The notes: generated from the letters alone by a model not told the origin. Positions 44,548 to 53,076 are shown, counted from the stretch's first letter. The stretch: 64,000 bases of DNA from an uncultured Oxalobacter sp. (GCA_934277985.1 CAKQWF010000001.1:477612-541611); one strand, 5' to 3'. Made by a program: numbers and translations.

Positions 44548-44777
44548 TACGCGCCTCCACATTTCCTTACAGGAACATGTGCTGTACAGCAGGCTTTGCC
44601 GTCTGCATCGTATGTCCATTCGACAGGGTATTCAGGTTCGTCGATTTGATGCAGCATGGCTCGCGGATAAATTTCACAATCAAGAAAGCGTGTACAGGTA
44701 CCGCACCAGTCGCCTATAAATGATTCTCCGATGATTCCGTTGGATGGACGAAATTTCATGTTTTCGCTTACCGTCAT
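44547..44777 (-). CDS. Small cysteine-rich phage protein
   Basis: The 76 residues contain five or six Cys (WCGTCTRFLDC, ACCTAHV, KCGG) with a C-x-x-C-like spacing that suggests a metal site. I do not recognise the family with certainty. It overlaps gam by 4 bp (ATGA) and gp16 by 1-3 bp, so it is a real operon member. Confidence 0.72.
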   Translation of the reverse strand: MTVSENMKFRPSNGIIGESFIGDWCGTCTRFLDCEIYPRAMLHQIDEPEYPVEWTYDADGKACCTAHVPVRKCGGA

Positions 44778-45292
44778 GCCACCACCTGTTCAAACGGCTC
44801 AATCACAAAATCCTCGACACCCGAAACGATGGATATGCCGGGTATCGTTCTGACGGCATCCGGATCAGCCAGCATCGCTTCCTTGTTCGGTTCTTCTTTT
44901 GTCCTGACAAAACGTTCCAGTCCCTTGCTCTTGAGCAATTCAAGCACCGCACCGGTGCCACGTATCGAGACTCTGGGCGGACGGATACGCCACGAGACTT
45001 GACCGGTGATCAGGTTGACTGTCTTGGTTTTACCGGCTTGAGTGAGTTCTGCCCGGTGTGCCTCGCACCACGTCTGGATACCGGCCTGCAAGGGAAACAG
45101 ATCATTTCGGATACGGTCGATTTCCGGTTGATACTTTTCGGTGATGATGGCGATTTCGTCATTCATCCGGGCAGTCAGAACATCGATATCCCGGCTCAGT
45201 TTTCCGATGTCGCCGATCGCGGCGGCCACATCGTCGCGTGATTGGGCCGTCCAGACCTGTGCTGTGGTTTTGATACGTTTTTTTGTTGCCAT
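44774..45292 (-). CDS. gam: Host-nuclease inhibitor Gam
   Basis: The 172 residues belong to the Mu Gam family: MATKKRIKTTAQVWTAQSRDDVAAAIGDIGKLSRD at the N-terminus with a long coiled coil, then TGQVSWRIRPPRVSIRG. Gam is a Ku-like dimer that binds DNA ends and blocks RecBCD-type nucleases. The ribosome site aggtga precedes ATG 45292. Confidence 0.93.
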   Translation of the reverse strand: MATKKRIKTTAQVWTAQSRDDVAAAIGDIGKLSRDIDVLTARMNDEIAIITEKYQPEIDRIRNDLFPLQAGIQTWCEAHRAELTQAGKTKTVNLITGQVSWRIRPPRVSIRGTGAVLELLKSKGLERFVRTKEEPNKEAMLADPDAVRTIPGISIVSGVEDFVIEPFEQVVA

Positions 45293-45295
45293 ATT

Positions 45296-45847
45296 TCACC
45301 TCCTTTTCAATTTGTCTTTGATCTCGCTAATCTGGTCCCTGATGTGCTGGGGCATTTCGGATTTCTTTTCCGGTTCGTTTCTTGTTTGGCTGCCATAGCC
45401 GGCATGACCGGCACGCTGTTTTTCCCGGAGGGTTTCGGCGGCAGCCTCTGCCTTTTTGCTGTAACCGACGATGATCTCGATCAGATAGCCGTGGCTGGAC
45501 AATGGCAGGCGCAGCGTACCGGCATCACGACGGGCTAAAACTTCATTGAAAGCGTTGATCCAGTAATCCAGCGGTGCGGCATAGACAGTGCCATCCCGTT
45601 TGACTTGCGCTTCCCGGATCATGGCGACCAGTTCATCCAGCAGGGACGCGATCCGCTCGTAACGCATGGTCGTTTTTTCCGGAGCGAAAAGGCCGACATA
45701 ACCGAGCAATGGACGCAAGAGTTTGCTGGCGGATGCATGGGCATTGACCAGTGCCAGCATGGCTTCACGGACACCTTCGTGTGCGAAGATCGTTTCCCAT
45801 GTCAGCTGGTTGCGGCAAACCGGGCATGTGATGGTTGGCATGGTCAT
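45296..45847 (-). CDS. Early phage protein with N-terminal zinc finger
   Basis: The 183 residues open with ITCPVCRNQLTWETIFAHEG, a C-x-x-C pair near a His, followed by helices and a charged, likely coiled-coil C-terminus (HIRDQISEIKDKLKRR). Function unknown. ATG 45847 overlaps the upstream stop (ATGA). Confidence 0.7.
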   Translation of the reverse strand: MTMPTITCPVCRNQLTWETIFAHEGVREAMLALVNAHASASKLLRPLLGYVGLFAPEKTTMRYERIASLLDELVAMIREAQVKRDGTVYAAPLDYWINAFNEVLARRDAGTLRLPLSSHGYLIEIIVGYSKKAEAAAETLREKQRAGHAGYGSQTRNEPEKKSEMPQHIRDQISEIKDKLKRR

Positions 45848-46146
45848 TCGCCGATCCCCCACCAGACAGTCACGCTTCGGTAGACCGTATAACCCTTGTT
45901 CTCATCGAACCATGTCAGCTCGGACTGACAGACAAGCGGCATGATGGATACCGACAGGTCGCGTTTGATTTCAATGGCCGGGCGAGATGACCAGCGAATG
46001 GGGAACAATTCCTGTTGTCCCAGCGTATATCCACGTTGCTTCAGTTCTCTGGCGACATCGTTCAGTCGGCTGATCCGGTCGATACAGTCAGGTGTCAGTA
46101 CGGCGGGTTGGTGTTGTTTGACGGGTAGTGCGATAACGTTATTCAT
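45844..46146 (-). CDS. Early phage protein of unknown function
   Basis: This 100-residue protein has no recognised motif. An N-terminal helix (CIDRISRLNDVARELKQRGYTL) is followed by a beta-rich region with many aromatic residues. It sits between MuB and the zinc-finger protein with tight spacing, so coding is likely. Confidence 0.68.
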   Translation of the reverse strand: MNNVIALPVKQHQPAVLTPDCIDRISRLNDVARELKQRGYTLGQQELFPIRWSSRPAIEIKRDLSVSIMPLVCQSELTWFDENKGYTVYRSVTVWWGIGE

Positions 46147-46155
46147 GTTGATACC

Positions 46156-47088
46156 TCATGCGGAAAGGCAAAGTGCTTGTTGGGCGACGGCATCGACCAG
46201 TTTGTCTGACAATTCATTGTTCCCGCGAAATTCCTTGATACCGGCAATCAATCCTTCGACCAGCATCCGTGCTGAACCGTTTGAGTACCGATAAAGGGAT
46301 TTGATGACGTCATCTGACACATCTTCATCGAATGACGCCTGTATCAGAGCGGCTGCATCATCTTCTGTGATACCGGCGAAGACGGGGGGCCAGAACATCG
46401 TTCTTGACCTGATCTGGTCGAACTGGCCATGTTGTGGTTTCAGGCGCGCATTCAGTTGTTCAGTGCCCGCGAGGACGATACCGATATTGGCGATATCGCG
46501 GATACGGCGCAGGATGTGCAGTACCTTTGGCGCGGCCATTTCCGCTTCGTCGACGATGATCAAACTGTCCGTATTTTTCAGTGCGTTGACGATGACGTTG
46601 AAACTGTCATCCATCGTGCGCTTTTCAAGGTTTGTCACCTGAAAAGCCAGTTTGCTCAGAAAGTTGAGTGCGTTGGCTGATGGTGTTGTTTCGACCAGAA
46701 AGGTATTGTCGTTTTTGGCCGCGTAATGTTTGAGTGCATAGGTTTTTCCTGTTCCGACATAGGCAGAGATCACGGAAAAATTGTGATAGCGTCGTGCCAT
46801 GTCGCATGCACGCTGTACCAGTTTGAACAAACTGGTTTCAACCGTGGTAATAGCGCTGATTTTGTTGCCATCCATGTTGCGCATGGCTGAGTCGATGCGA
46901 TCCAGCATCTTTGCCGGAGATGACAGGTAAGTCCCCTGTAAAATCTGGTTCAGTGTGGATGGCGAGAGTCGTGCCAATCGTGCCAGTCTTACTTGCGATA
47001 CATCGTTTTGTTGCAGCCAGTTTTCAATGGCATCGATCCGTTGGATGTCATCGGCAGTAAAGTGGGATGGATATTTTTTGTCAGACAT
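46156..47088 (-). CDS. B: Transposition ATPase (MuB)
   Basis: The 310 residues comprise an N-terminal helix-turn-helix (QVRLARLARLSPSTLNQILQG, about residues 31-52) and an AAA+ ATPase with Walker A VGTGKT at 111-116 and Walker B LIIVDEAEM with Asp180-Glu181. MuB binds target DNA and delivers it to the transposase, giving target immunity. The ribosome site ggggag precedes ATG 47088. It follows the transposase gene, 11 bp apart from its stop. Confidence 0.93.
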   Translation of the reverse strand: MSDKKYPSHFTADDIQRIDAIENWLQQNDVSQVRLARLARLSPSTLNQILQGTYLSSPAKMLDRIDSAMRNMDGNKISAITTVETSLFKLVQRACDMARRYHNFSVISAYVGTGKTYALKHYAAKNDNTFLVETTPSANALNFLSKLAFQVTNLEKRTMDDSFNVIVNALKNTDSLIIVDEAEMAAPKVLHILRRIRDIANIGIVLAGTEQLNARLKPQHGQFDQIRSRTMFWPPVFAGITEDDAAALIQASFDEDVSDDVIKSLYRYSNGSARMLVEGLIAGIKEFRGNNELSDKLVDAVAQQALCLSA

Positions 47089-47099
47089 ATTGCTCCCCT

Positions 47100-48806
47100 T
47101 CAATCAAGGTTCAAATCAAGTTTCAAAGGCGGTTCTGTTTCTTTTGCTGTGTCGTTTGTCAAATCGATCAGCAGTGGTTCTTCTTTCGGATGCGGTGCGA
47201 CTAACGTGGCGACAGATTCCGCAATGACATCGGCATCGATGACCAGCGCGCCACGTGCACGCTGTTCGTCCATCTTCTGCTCCAGTCGTTTGATGGAGTC
47301 ATGGGTGCGTTGCATGCGTTTTTCTTCCAGCCGGTTCGGCGCAATGGCATCGATTTTCCGGACGAGATGGGCATCGCATATCCAGCGGCCTTGCAAGTTG
47401 CGGATGACGGCCACGCTGTCGTCCATAAGGTCGTATTCCAGAATGACCTTATGCTCGTTGAAAGCATGCAGATCGGGATGCCAGTAAGTCCGTTTGCCTT
47501 GCCGTATCGAAGCACGGCGTACCGTCAGGGTGACAGCCTGCCGTTTCAGCTCCGTCAAGGTTGCAGCCGGAGGAATCGGCACCAGTTGCGACCAGACTTG
47601 TGCACGGGTGACGGTCTTGTCTTCCGGGTGCGGACGATTGTGGAAACGCGCGATCCATTCATTGAATGCCTGAGTAAATTCAGCCAGCGATGGCGGATGC
47701 ATACGTCCTGCCTTGCATTCCGCAGTCGTTTTTTTGAGCACTTCCTGTGCTGCATCTGTGCCACAGTAAAATTCAGGACGCCACAGTTTCAGGAAATCAT
47801 CCTTGATGATCCGGAATGTCCGTTCCACCCAGCCTTTGCCGTGCGGGTTTCCCGGTATAGCATGGATGATTTGCTGAACACCGGCACGGGCATAGAAGCC
47901 GGTCAGTTCGTCGTCCATCAGCTTGTTTTTGTACCCGGAGCCGTTATCGATATAGATGAATGGTGGAACATGATTCCAGTGGGCAAAGCATTCGGCCCAC
48001 ATGTTCTGGACGGCGATGGTGCCTTCATGTTCATCCGCACGCCATCCGACGATGCACCGGCTGCGCAGATCGATAGCAACGGTCAGTTCCGGCCGCCAGA
48101 TGTCACCGGTAATCGGATGGGCCAGATAGATGTCGGCACAATAGCCATCGGCCACATATACATCCCCCGGCAATGCTTTTTCCGTGCTTCGCCGGATATA
48201 GGCTTTTTGCGTCAGGCGATACAGGTTTTTTCCGATACGTGCCGGGCTGTGCCGTCCGTACATGGCCGGGACTCCGGACAGGTAATGGCGCACCTGATCA
48301 TAGGTCACCGCAAAACCGTCCACTTCGACCAGTCGCCGCCAGACAGCCGACATGTCGACTTTGGTTCCGGTCGCGTTGTAATACTCCAGCGCAGGTCCCC
48401 ACCATGCCGGATTGGCGACAACACGTCCCTTGTGCTCCGGCAACAGGTCGGCAACGTCATGTGCTGCGTTGTAGGATTTAACCCATGCGCAAATGGTTGA
48501 TCTTGACGGTGTTTCACGTCCTTTTTTTGTCGCACCCTTGACGGACTCCATCACATATTCCGGCAATTTCCCCGTTTCATAGCGACAAATCAGCAAATCA
48601 ACCGCCAATCTTTGCGATAACCCACCAGACATATATTCATTCACAAGGTGAACGATTTTTTCCCGATAGGACGCGACTTCACGTGCTCTGGCAGTTGCTT
48701 CCTGCCATGGATCGCGCTGGCGCAAGGCCAGCACTTTACCGGTAGGCATGACTGCCGGACGCTGCTTCCTGTTCCCGACACGCTGGATCATCGCACTGGA
48801 TTTCAT
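47100..48806 (-). CDS. A: Transposase A (MuA-type DDE recombinase)
   Basis: The 568-residue DDE transposase has the rve core with Asp220 (VYVADG), Asp287 (FIYIDNGSG) and Glu328 (GKGWVERTF), followed by the Mu-type C-terminal beta-barrel domain (RRASIRQGKRTYWHPDL) and a helical tail that contacts MuB. The catalytic triad is complete. It drives integration and replicative transposition at the end sites near 27.6 and 59.6 kb. The ribosome site gaggt precedes ATG 48806. Confidence 0.95.
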   Translation of the reverse strand: MKSSAMIQRVGNRKQRPAVMPTGKVLALRQRDPWQEATARAREVASYREKIVHLVNEYMSGGLSQRLAVDLLICRYETGKLPEYVMESVKGATKKGRETPSRSTICAWVKSYNAAHDVADLLPEHKGRVVANPAWWGPALEYYNATGTKVDMSAVWRRLVEVDGFAVTYDQVRHYLSGVPAMYGRHSPARIGKNLYRLTQKAYIRRSTEKALPGDVYVADGYCADIYLAHPITGDIWRPELTVAIDLRSRCIVGWRADEHEGTIAVQNMWAECFAHWNHVPPFIYIDNGSGYKNKLMDDELTGFYARAGVQQIIHAIPGNPHGKGWVERTFRIIKDDFLKLWRPEFYCGTDAAQEVLKKTTAECKAGRMHPPSLAEFTQAFNEWIARFHNRPHPEDKTVTRAQVWSQLVPIPPAATLTELKRQAVTLTVRRASIRQGKRTYWHPDLHAFNEHKVILEYDLMDDSVAVIRNLQGRWICDAHLVRKIDAIAPNRLEEKRMQRTHDSIKRLEQKMDEQRARGALVIDADVIAESVATLVAPHPKEEPLLIDLTNDTAKETEPPLKLDLNLD

Positions 48807-48814
48807 GATTTACC

Positions 48815-49876
48815 TCACTGTGCGATTTTCCGGGGGCGTCCACGTCCACGAGGTTTTACATCGTCCAGTGTCAGTTCTCTGGCGGCTTTTTTTGCGTTAT
48901 GCCGATTTTCGATCAGCGCATAATCCCGTTGCCATTTCAGCGCTTCGGCTTCGGACATGAAATTTTCGGCACCAATGCCATTCGGCCAGTGTTCTTTTGG
49001 AATCACAGACTCGATTTTTCTGTTGACGTCTGCCATGACGGCATTCAATGTCTGGACAGCTACGAGAATCCGAGTGATGCGAAAATCCTGTTCCGGCAAA
49101 GCGTTATCGTTCTCGACAACATCTTCAAACAATTTATACAGGCTATTCAAACCCAGTTCGACTTCAGCTTTAAGTGCCTGACATTCCACACGGACACGTT
49201 CTGTTTGTGGGTGCCATTTCGTCAGGCGCTGTTCCGATGTCAATTTGGCAATTTCGGCATCACGTTTTTCCAGCAAGGCATCCTGCTCGTTTATCCGTTT
49301 CTGGATATTCTCGATTTTTTCGTTTAGCATGCCAGTTTCAAACTGATATTCCTTGCTCAGACTATGCAGGGCAGATTTGACGGTTTCCAAATCGGCTCCA
49401 TCTTCCAAGCCTTTCCGGATGATTTCCTGCTGATTGGGAGGAAGCGCTTTGATGGCCCGAAAGTCCGACTGACGCAGACCAATTTTTTCCGCTTGCTCGA
49501 AGGCCGCCTCTCCGATCAGTTTTCGGTTTGTCGACAATTCACGCATTCGACTGTAGGATTTTCCGAGCTTGACTTTGCAAAATTCCTCAAGACTTTGAAA
49601 ATGACGACCATCGTCACTTTTCGGGTTACGTAAATGTTTCCAACCCTTTGTTTTCTTTACGTTTTCATAGGTAACAATAAGGGAGGAATTGACGACCGTC
49701 GTCATAAAATCAAACGCTTCGACACGTCCGATGTTAATTCCGGCGTCAAAAATCTCGTCTTTTTCCTGATCGGCGGAAAGCGCAAGATTCTGCGTGGCAG
49801 CGGGCAGTTTCGATGCTTCTTTTTCGGATGGAACGTCATCCATGTCGATGATGCAGAGGTCAATGCAATCGTTCAT
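48815..49876 (-). CDS. Putative DNA-binding protein upstream of transposase
   Basis: The 353 residues have helical segments, a long coiled coil (SKEYQFETGMLNEKIENIQ onward, about residues 195-245), and a C-terminal AT-hook-like motif RGRGRPRK. The first half holds a region with SDFRAIKALPPNQQEIIRKG that resembles ParB/KorB-type helices. Similar proteins precede the transposase in BcepMu-like phages. A role in transposition control is inferred from position. Confidence 0.72.
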   Translation of the reverse strand: MNDCIDLCIIDMDDVPSEKEASKLPAATQNLALSADQEKDEIFDAGINIGRVEAFDFMTTVVNSSLIVTYENVKKTKGWKHLRNPKSDDGRHFQSLEEFCKVKLGKSYSRMRELSTNRKLIGEAAFEQAEKIGLRQSDFRAIKALPPNQQEIIRKGLEDGADLETVKSALHSLSKEYQFETGMLNEKIENIQKRINEQDALLEKRDAEIAKLTSEQRLTKWHPQTERVRVECQALKAEVELGLNSLYKLFEDVVENDNALPEQDFRITRILVAVQTLNAVMADVNRKIESVIPKEHWPNGIGAENFMSEAEALKWQRDYALIENRHNAKKAARELTLDDVKPRGRGRPRKIAQ

Positions 49877-50186
49877 AGTGACCTCCGAGAACTTTTCTTA
49901 CAAATTCAGGATCGCGAGTATTCTCAAAAAGTTTGTTTATGTAAGCGTCTCTCTTGTCCAGAATAATCTGCTTGATACGTGCCGTCACTTTTAAAAACTT
50001 CACCAGAACAAAAGGATTGCTTTCGTTTCTCACTTCAGCACAGACAGAAGATAAGCAATAAAAGACATCAACCAGATCAGTTCTGCTAAAGTCTTCTAGT
50101 TTTTTTGCAGATAACCTTCGTGCCAAGCGGTTCATTTTCTCTAACAAATCCCTTTGCACGGGATTCTGTTTTGGCTTTTTCATCAT
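49860..50186 (-). CDS. Early phage protein of unknown function
   Basis: The 108-residue basic, helical protein overlaps its neighbours by 17 bp and 4 bp. No motif is recognised. Its base composition is AT-richer than the tail genes. Confidence 0.65.
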   Translation of the reverse strand: MMKKPKQNPVQRDLLEKMNRLARRLSAKKLEDFSRTDLVDVFYCLSSVCAEVRNESNPFVLVKFLKVTARIKQIILDKRDAYINKLFENTRDPEFVRKVLGGHYERLH

Positions 50187-50377
50187 CTTCTCTCCTCCTG
50201 ATTTTTGAGACCGAGAGCAACAGCGATTTCGTGGCCTCGTCCGTATGTTCCTTTGATTGTCCCGTTCATGACGCGATATACTTGCACGACCGGGAAGCCT
50301 CGTTCGATTGCAAACTGCTTGATGGTTTTCCCTTCGTTTCTAAGTCGTTGCTTTACTTGTTGTGGTGTTTGCTTCAT
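50183..50377 (-). CDS. BcepMu gp16-family DNA-binding regulator
   Basis: The 64 residues carry a compact helix-turn-helix: TPQQVKQRLRNEGKTIKQFA, then GFPVVQVYRVMNG, ending GRGHEIAVALGLK. This pattern defines the BcepMu gp16 family of phage regulators, which take the place of Ner. It is the first gene of the leftward early operon and faces the repressor gene across a 102-bp switch region. Confidence 0.85.
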   Translation of the reverse strand: MKQTPQQVKQRLRNEGKTIKQFAIERGFPVVQVYRVMNGTIKGTYGRGHEIAVALGLKNQEERR

Positions 50378-50479
50378 ACAACCCCTCTTATGCACAAAAT
50401 TGTTAACAGTAAAATGCAATAATTTGTTTGCATTATGGGGTATCAAGTATCTTATGTCAACATTATTGGGGTTGATAAT
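50378..50479. promoter_or_regulatory. Lysis-lysogeny switch region with inverted repeat
   Basis: This AT-rich divergent region holds an inverted repeat aatgcaa-N8-ttgcatt at 50413-50434 that looks like an operator. The two leaders mirror each other: ggggttg lies just before both start codons (50468-50474 and, inverted, 50379-50385). Divergent early and repressor promoters must lie here. Confidence 0.65.
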
Positions 50480-51184
50480 ATGAAAAAATGTTTGCATGCG
50501 CACGAACGTTTGCGTTTGGAGCGTGAGTCGCTTGGGATGACGCAGGATGTTTTTGCCGAAAAGGTGGGGGTTACTAGGAACACTCAAGGGAGCTATGAGT
50601 CAGGAAAACGTACACCTAGCGCTGACTATCTGGAACGCGCTTATGCTTTAGGCGTAGATATTACTTATGTCATTACAGGGGTGCCTGCCAAGAAAGACAT
50701 GGCTGATAGCCATGCTATAGATGAATCTGCCAATATTGCAGTCAATCTATCAAAAGACGAAATAAGTCCTTTGGTAAAAGATGAAAAGGACCAACGTGTT
50801 GATTACGATGAGTTATTGAGACGACTGACCTTGGCACCCGGCGACATGACTTGTATGGGAAAACGGATTCGTTTTGTGAGAAATCAGCTACGTTACAGTG
50901 CAGGGACAATAGCTCGTATGTGTAACGTATCAGAAGATATATGGCATGAATATGAGGATGGAACGCGTCTTATCGACAGCAAAGTTCTTCATGCATTGAC
51001 TCATTTAGGAGGCGACATCCTTTATATACTGACAGGCATAGTCGATATCTACACATCGAAAAATGTGATTGAGAGTAGCTTGCTGATGTCTTTCAGAGGG
51101 ATTCCGGATAATAAAAAACAGTCGGTTCTGGACTATGTAAGCAAACAAATTCCTCTGGAAAGCGAAGCAATCAACGATGATTAG
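50480..51184 (+). CDS. Prophage repressor with two XRE-type HTH domains
   Basis: The 234 residues include a first helix-turn-helix at about 6-65 (RLRLERESLGMTQDVFAEKVG ... SYESGKRTPS) and a second, more divergent one at about 125-185 (RIRFVRNQLRYSAGTIARMCN ... YEDGT). Both are followed by D-I-x-Y-x-x-TG, so the domain looks duplicated. No S24 peptidase domain is present, so RecA-driven cleavage is unlikely. ATG 50480 follows the ggggttg leader. Confidence 0.82.
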   Translation: MKKCLHAHERLRLERESLGMTQDVFAEKVGVTRNTQGSYESGKRTPSADYLERAYALGVDITYVITGVPAKKDMADSHAIDESANIAVNLSKDEISPLVKDEKDQRVDYDELLRRLTLAPGDMTCMGKRIRFVRNQLRYSAGTIARMCNVSEDIWHEYEDGTRLIDSKVLHALTHLGGDILYILTGIVDIYTSKNVIESSLLMSFRGIPDNKKQSVLDYVSKQIPLESEAINDD

Positions 51185-51196
51185 TCATGCGGTTGT

Positions 51197-51248
51197 AATG
51201 TCACAGTCCCAATGACATTTGAGACGAGGTGTCCGACGTGTCGGACAC
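51197..51248. promoter_or_regulatory. Two adjacent inverted repeats after the repressor gene
   Basis: The first is aatgtca / tgacatt (51197-51203, 51213-51219) and the second a perfect 9-bp stem gtgtccgac / gtcggacac with 2-nt spacing (51229-51248). They lie between the repressor stop and the Tad2-like gene. They could be a terminator, or operators for the lysis arm; no T run follows. Confidence 0.55.
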
Positions 51249-51340
51249 ATAGACATATATCTCCGGGAATCATTTCCTAGGTTCTTTCTTTTTCCCCGCG
51301 CGCGTACTCTGCCAGAAAAGATGATTCTGGAGGGGACGCC

Positions 51341-51568
51341 GTGGGCGACACATTCGATTTTTCCAAAGCGTTGATACTGCTTCGGCAGGGATGCCGATTG
51401 ACCCGTGTCAGCGGACATACGCCGTGGTTTGAAATCTGGCTTGACCAGTCCGATCCTGATTTGCCGATCCTGCTTGAAAAGACATGTGAAGGTCATTACT
51501 ACCCGTGGATCGTAACGGCCAGTGATGTCCTGGCCAGCGACTGGATGGTGGTGTCTGATGGCGAATAA
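51341..51568 (+). CDS. Tad2-like (DUF2829) Thoeris anti-defence protein
   Basis: The 75 residues show the DUF2829 pattern: FSKALILLRQGCRLTR at the N-terminus, a central beta part with an ILLEKT strand, and the ending YYPWIVTASDVLASDWMVV. Tad2 proteins of this family bind the cyclic ADP-ribose-type signal of Thoeris and stop effector activation. GTG 51341 has ggagg about 8 bases upstream. It is the first gene of the right arm, overlapping the lysozyme gene by 11 bp. Function is by homology only. Confidence 0.75.
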   Translation: MGDTFDFSKALILLRQGCRLTRVSGHTPWFEIWLDQSDPDLPILLEKTCEGHYYPWIVTASDVLASDWMVVSDGE

Positions 51569-52022
51569 GACACGCATCACGGTTGCAGCACTGGCGGTCT
51601 CGGCTGCTGCTCTGGTTGGCATCGCAACCCATGAAGGATATCGTGGCGAAGCCTACAAGGATGCAGTCGGTGTGCCGACCATCGGTTTTGGTGAAACAGC
51701 CGGTGTGAAACCGGGAGACAGAACCACGCCGGAACGGGCACTTGTCCAGTTACTGTCAAGCACAGAAAAACATGCAGATGCCATTCGGCAATGCATCAAA
51801 GTTCCACTGTACCAGCACGAATTCGACTCTTACGTCAGTCTGGCCTACAACATCGGGACAGGTGCGTTCTGCAAATCCACACTGGTGAAAAAACTCAATG
51901 CAAAGGATTACACCGGAGCCTGCGAGGAAATCAGACGATGGAACCGTGCCGGAGGAAAAGTCCTGCCGGGTCTGACAAAACGGCGCGAGACGGAATACCG
52001 GATGTGCATGGGGGCGGTATGA
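51558..52022 (+). CDS. Phage lysozyme with signal-anchor (SAR) segment
   Basis: The 154-residue glycoside hydrolase 24 protein has catalytic residues Glu26, Asp35 and Thr41 at the T4 lysozyme spacing (E-8-D-5-T). The N-terminal helix ITVAALAVSAAALVGIA is weakly hydrophobic and Ala-/Gly-rich, as in SAR endolysins that are exported by Sec and released from the membrane at lysis. It is the first lysis gene of the right arm. Confidence 0.92.
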   Translation: MANKTRITVAALAVSAAALVGIATHEGYRGEAYKDAVGVPTIGFGETAGVKPGDRTTPERALVQLLSSTEKHADAIRQCIKVPLYQHEFDSYVSLAYNIGTGAFCKSTLVKKLNAKDYTGACEEIRRWNRAGGKVLPGLTKRRETEYRMCMGAV

Positions 52023-52216
52023 AACCGGATTGGTTGCTTTTTTTACCGATGGCATTCGTTGTTTTCCTTTTCGGAGTTTTTATCGGAATGCATGCAAAAG
52101 AACCGGAAACACACCGAATGGAAAACAATCGGATCGTCAACATCACATCCGGGACGCTTCTGATCGACAGGGACAGAAACATCATCATTATTCGGGGAAA
52201 AAATGGACAAGATTAA
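52019..52216 (+). CDS. Small membrane protein of lysis region
   Basis: The 65 residues have one transmembrane helix near the N-terminus (WLLFLPMAFVVFLFGVFIG) and then a short hydrophilic domain. It overlaps lysozyme by 4 bp and Rz by 14 bp. A holin or holin-modulator role is possible from position; no family is recognised. Confidence 0.65.
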   Translation: MKPDWLLFLPMAFVVFLFGVFIGMHAKEPETHRMENNRIVNITSGTLLIDRDRNIIIIRGKNGQD

Positions 52217-52715
52217 AACCTTGCCAGGACTGGGCTTCATTTTTCCTGCACTGGGGGCCGCTTTTCTATCTGGCTGGTTATGTAACGGCTACCGAATGAA
52301 AGCGGAAATCGCCACGATCAGAACCGAAGCCGCCGAAGCGAAAGAACGGTTCGAACGTGATGCCAGACAGGCGGAGCAGGGACATGCGCAACGTATTGCC
52401 GAAATCGACAAGACCTACACGGAGAAACTGAACCATGAGAGAAACCGGAATCGTGCTGTTGTTGCTGATCTGCGTCGTGGCGCTGTGCAGCTGCGCGAAC
52501 GTTTCACCTGTCCCGACATGCCCGCGACTGGCGGGACCGCCGGCATGGGTGATGGAACGGCAGGACGCGGACTTCGGAGTGAAGATGCGGAATTTCTTGT
52601 TTCAGAAGCCGGACGGGCCGACCGGATCGTGACGCAATTGCAAGCCTGTCAGGACATCATCCGGGCAGACCGATCATTCACAGCAAAGGATACCGATGGA
52701 ACACGACAACAGTAA
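52203..52715 (+). CDS. Inner-membrane spanin (Rz-like)
   Basis: The 170 residues have an N-terminal transmembrane anchor (LGFIFPALGAAFLSGWL) followed by a long charged coiled coil with an ERFERDARQAEQGHAQRIAEI stretch, the i-spanin layout. A lipoprotein frame is nested inside in another frame, as in lambda Rz/Rz1. It acts in the last step of lysis, outer-membrane disruption. Confidence 0.82.
   Translation: MDKIKTLPGLGFIFPALGAAFLSGWLCNGYRMKAEIATIRTEAAEAKERFERDARQAEQGHAQRIAEIDKTYTEKLNHERNRNRAVVADLRRGAVQLRERFTCPDMPATGGTAGMGDGTAGRGLRSEDAEFLVSEAGRADRIVTQLQACQDIIRADRSFTAKDTDGTRQQ
52435..52632 (+). CDS. Outer-membrane spanin lipoprotein (Rz1-like), nested
   Basis: The 65 residues begin with a signal sequence and the lipobox LCSC, with Cys20 the predicted lipidated residue, followed by a Pro-containing mature part (SPVPTCPRLAGPPAW). 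It lies wholly inside the Rz-like gene in the +1 frame. This nesting is typical of Rz1. Confidence 0.82.
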   Translation: MRETGIVLLLLICVVALCSCANVSPVPTCPRLAGPPAWVMERQDADFGVKMRNFLFQKPDGPTGS

Positions 52716-53076
52716 TGCACAGCTCATGCACGAAATCGGCAAGATCGCCGGCAAACTGGATACGCTGGGCGATGCCGTCAACGACAATCTGGCGAATTTG
52801 CGTCAGGACATCCGGCACGTCCGGGATGACATGAATCGCATCCATGCCGAGCATTCGGCCGGTCTGCAACAGCTGAGGGAAGAAATCGTCCGGATGATCG
52901 CCCAATCAGAGAAGCGGATGGAAAGCCGTCTGGACGATACCAATCGCCGGGTCGACCGGCTGGAAGCGGAAGATAAAAAACTGATCGCCAAACTGGCCGG
53001 GCTGACAGCGGCAGGAGGCGGTGTCGGGTCCGCGCTGACGCTGGTGGCGACCGAAATCCTGAAACGGATATTCTGA
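52696..53076 (+). CDS. Coiled-coil membrane protein, possible holin
   Basis: The 126-residue protein is mainly a long amphipathic coiled coil (residues 10-95) with one C-terminal hydrophobic stretch, LAGLTAAGGGVGSALTLVA. Similar proteins occur at this place in BcepMu-like phages. It might be a holin-like protein; this is inference. It overlaps Rz by 20 bp and touches the terminase small subunit. Confidence 0.65.
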   Translation: MEHDNSNAQLMHEIGKIAGKLDTLGDAVNDNLANLRQDIRHVRDDMNRIHAEHSAGLQQLREEIVRMIAQSEKRMESRLDDTNRRVDRLEAEDKKLIAKLAGLTAAGGGVGSALTLVATEILKRIF

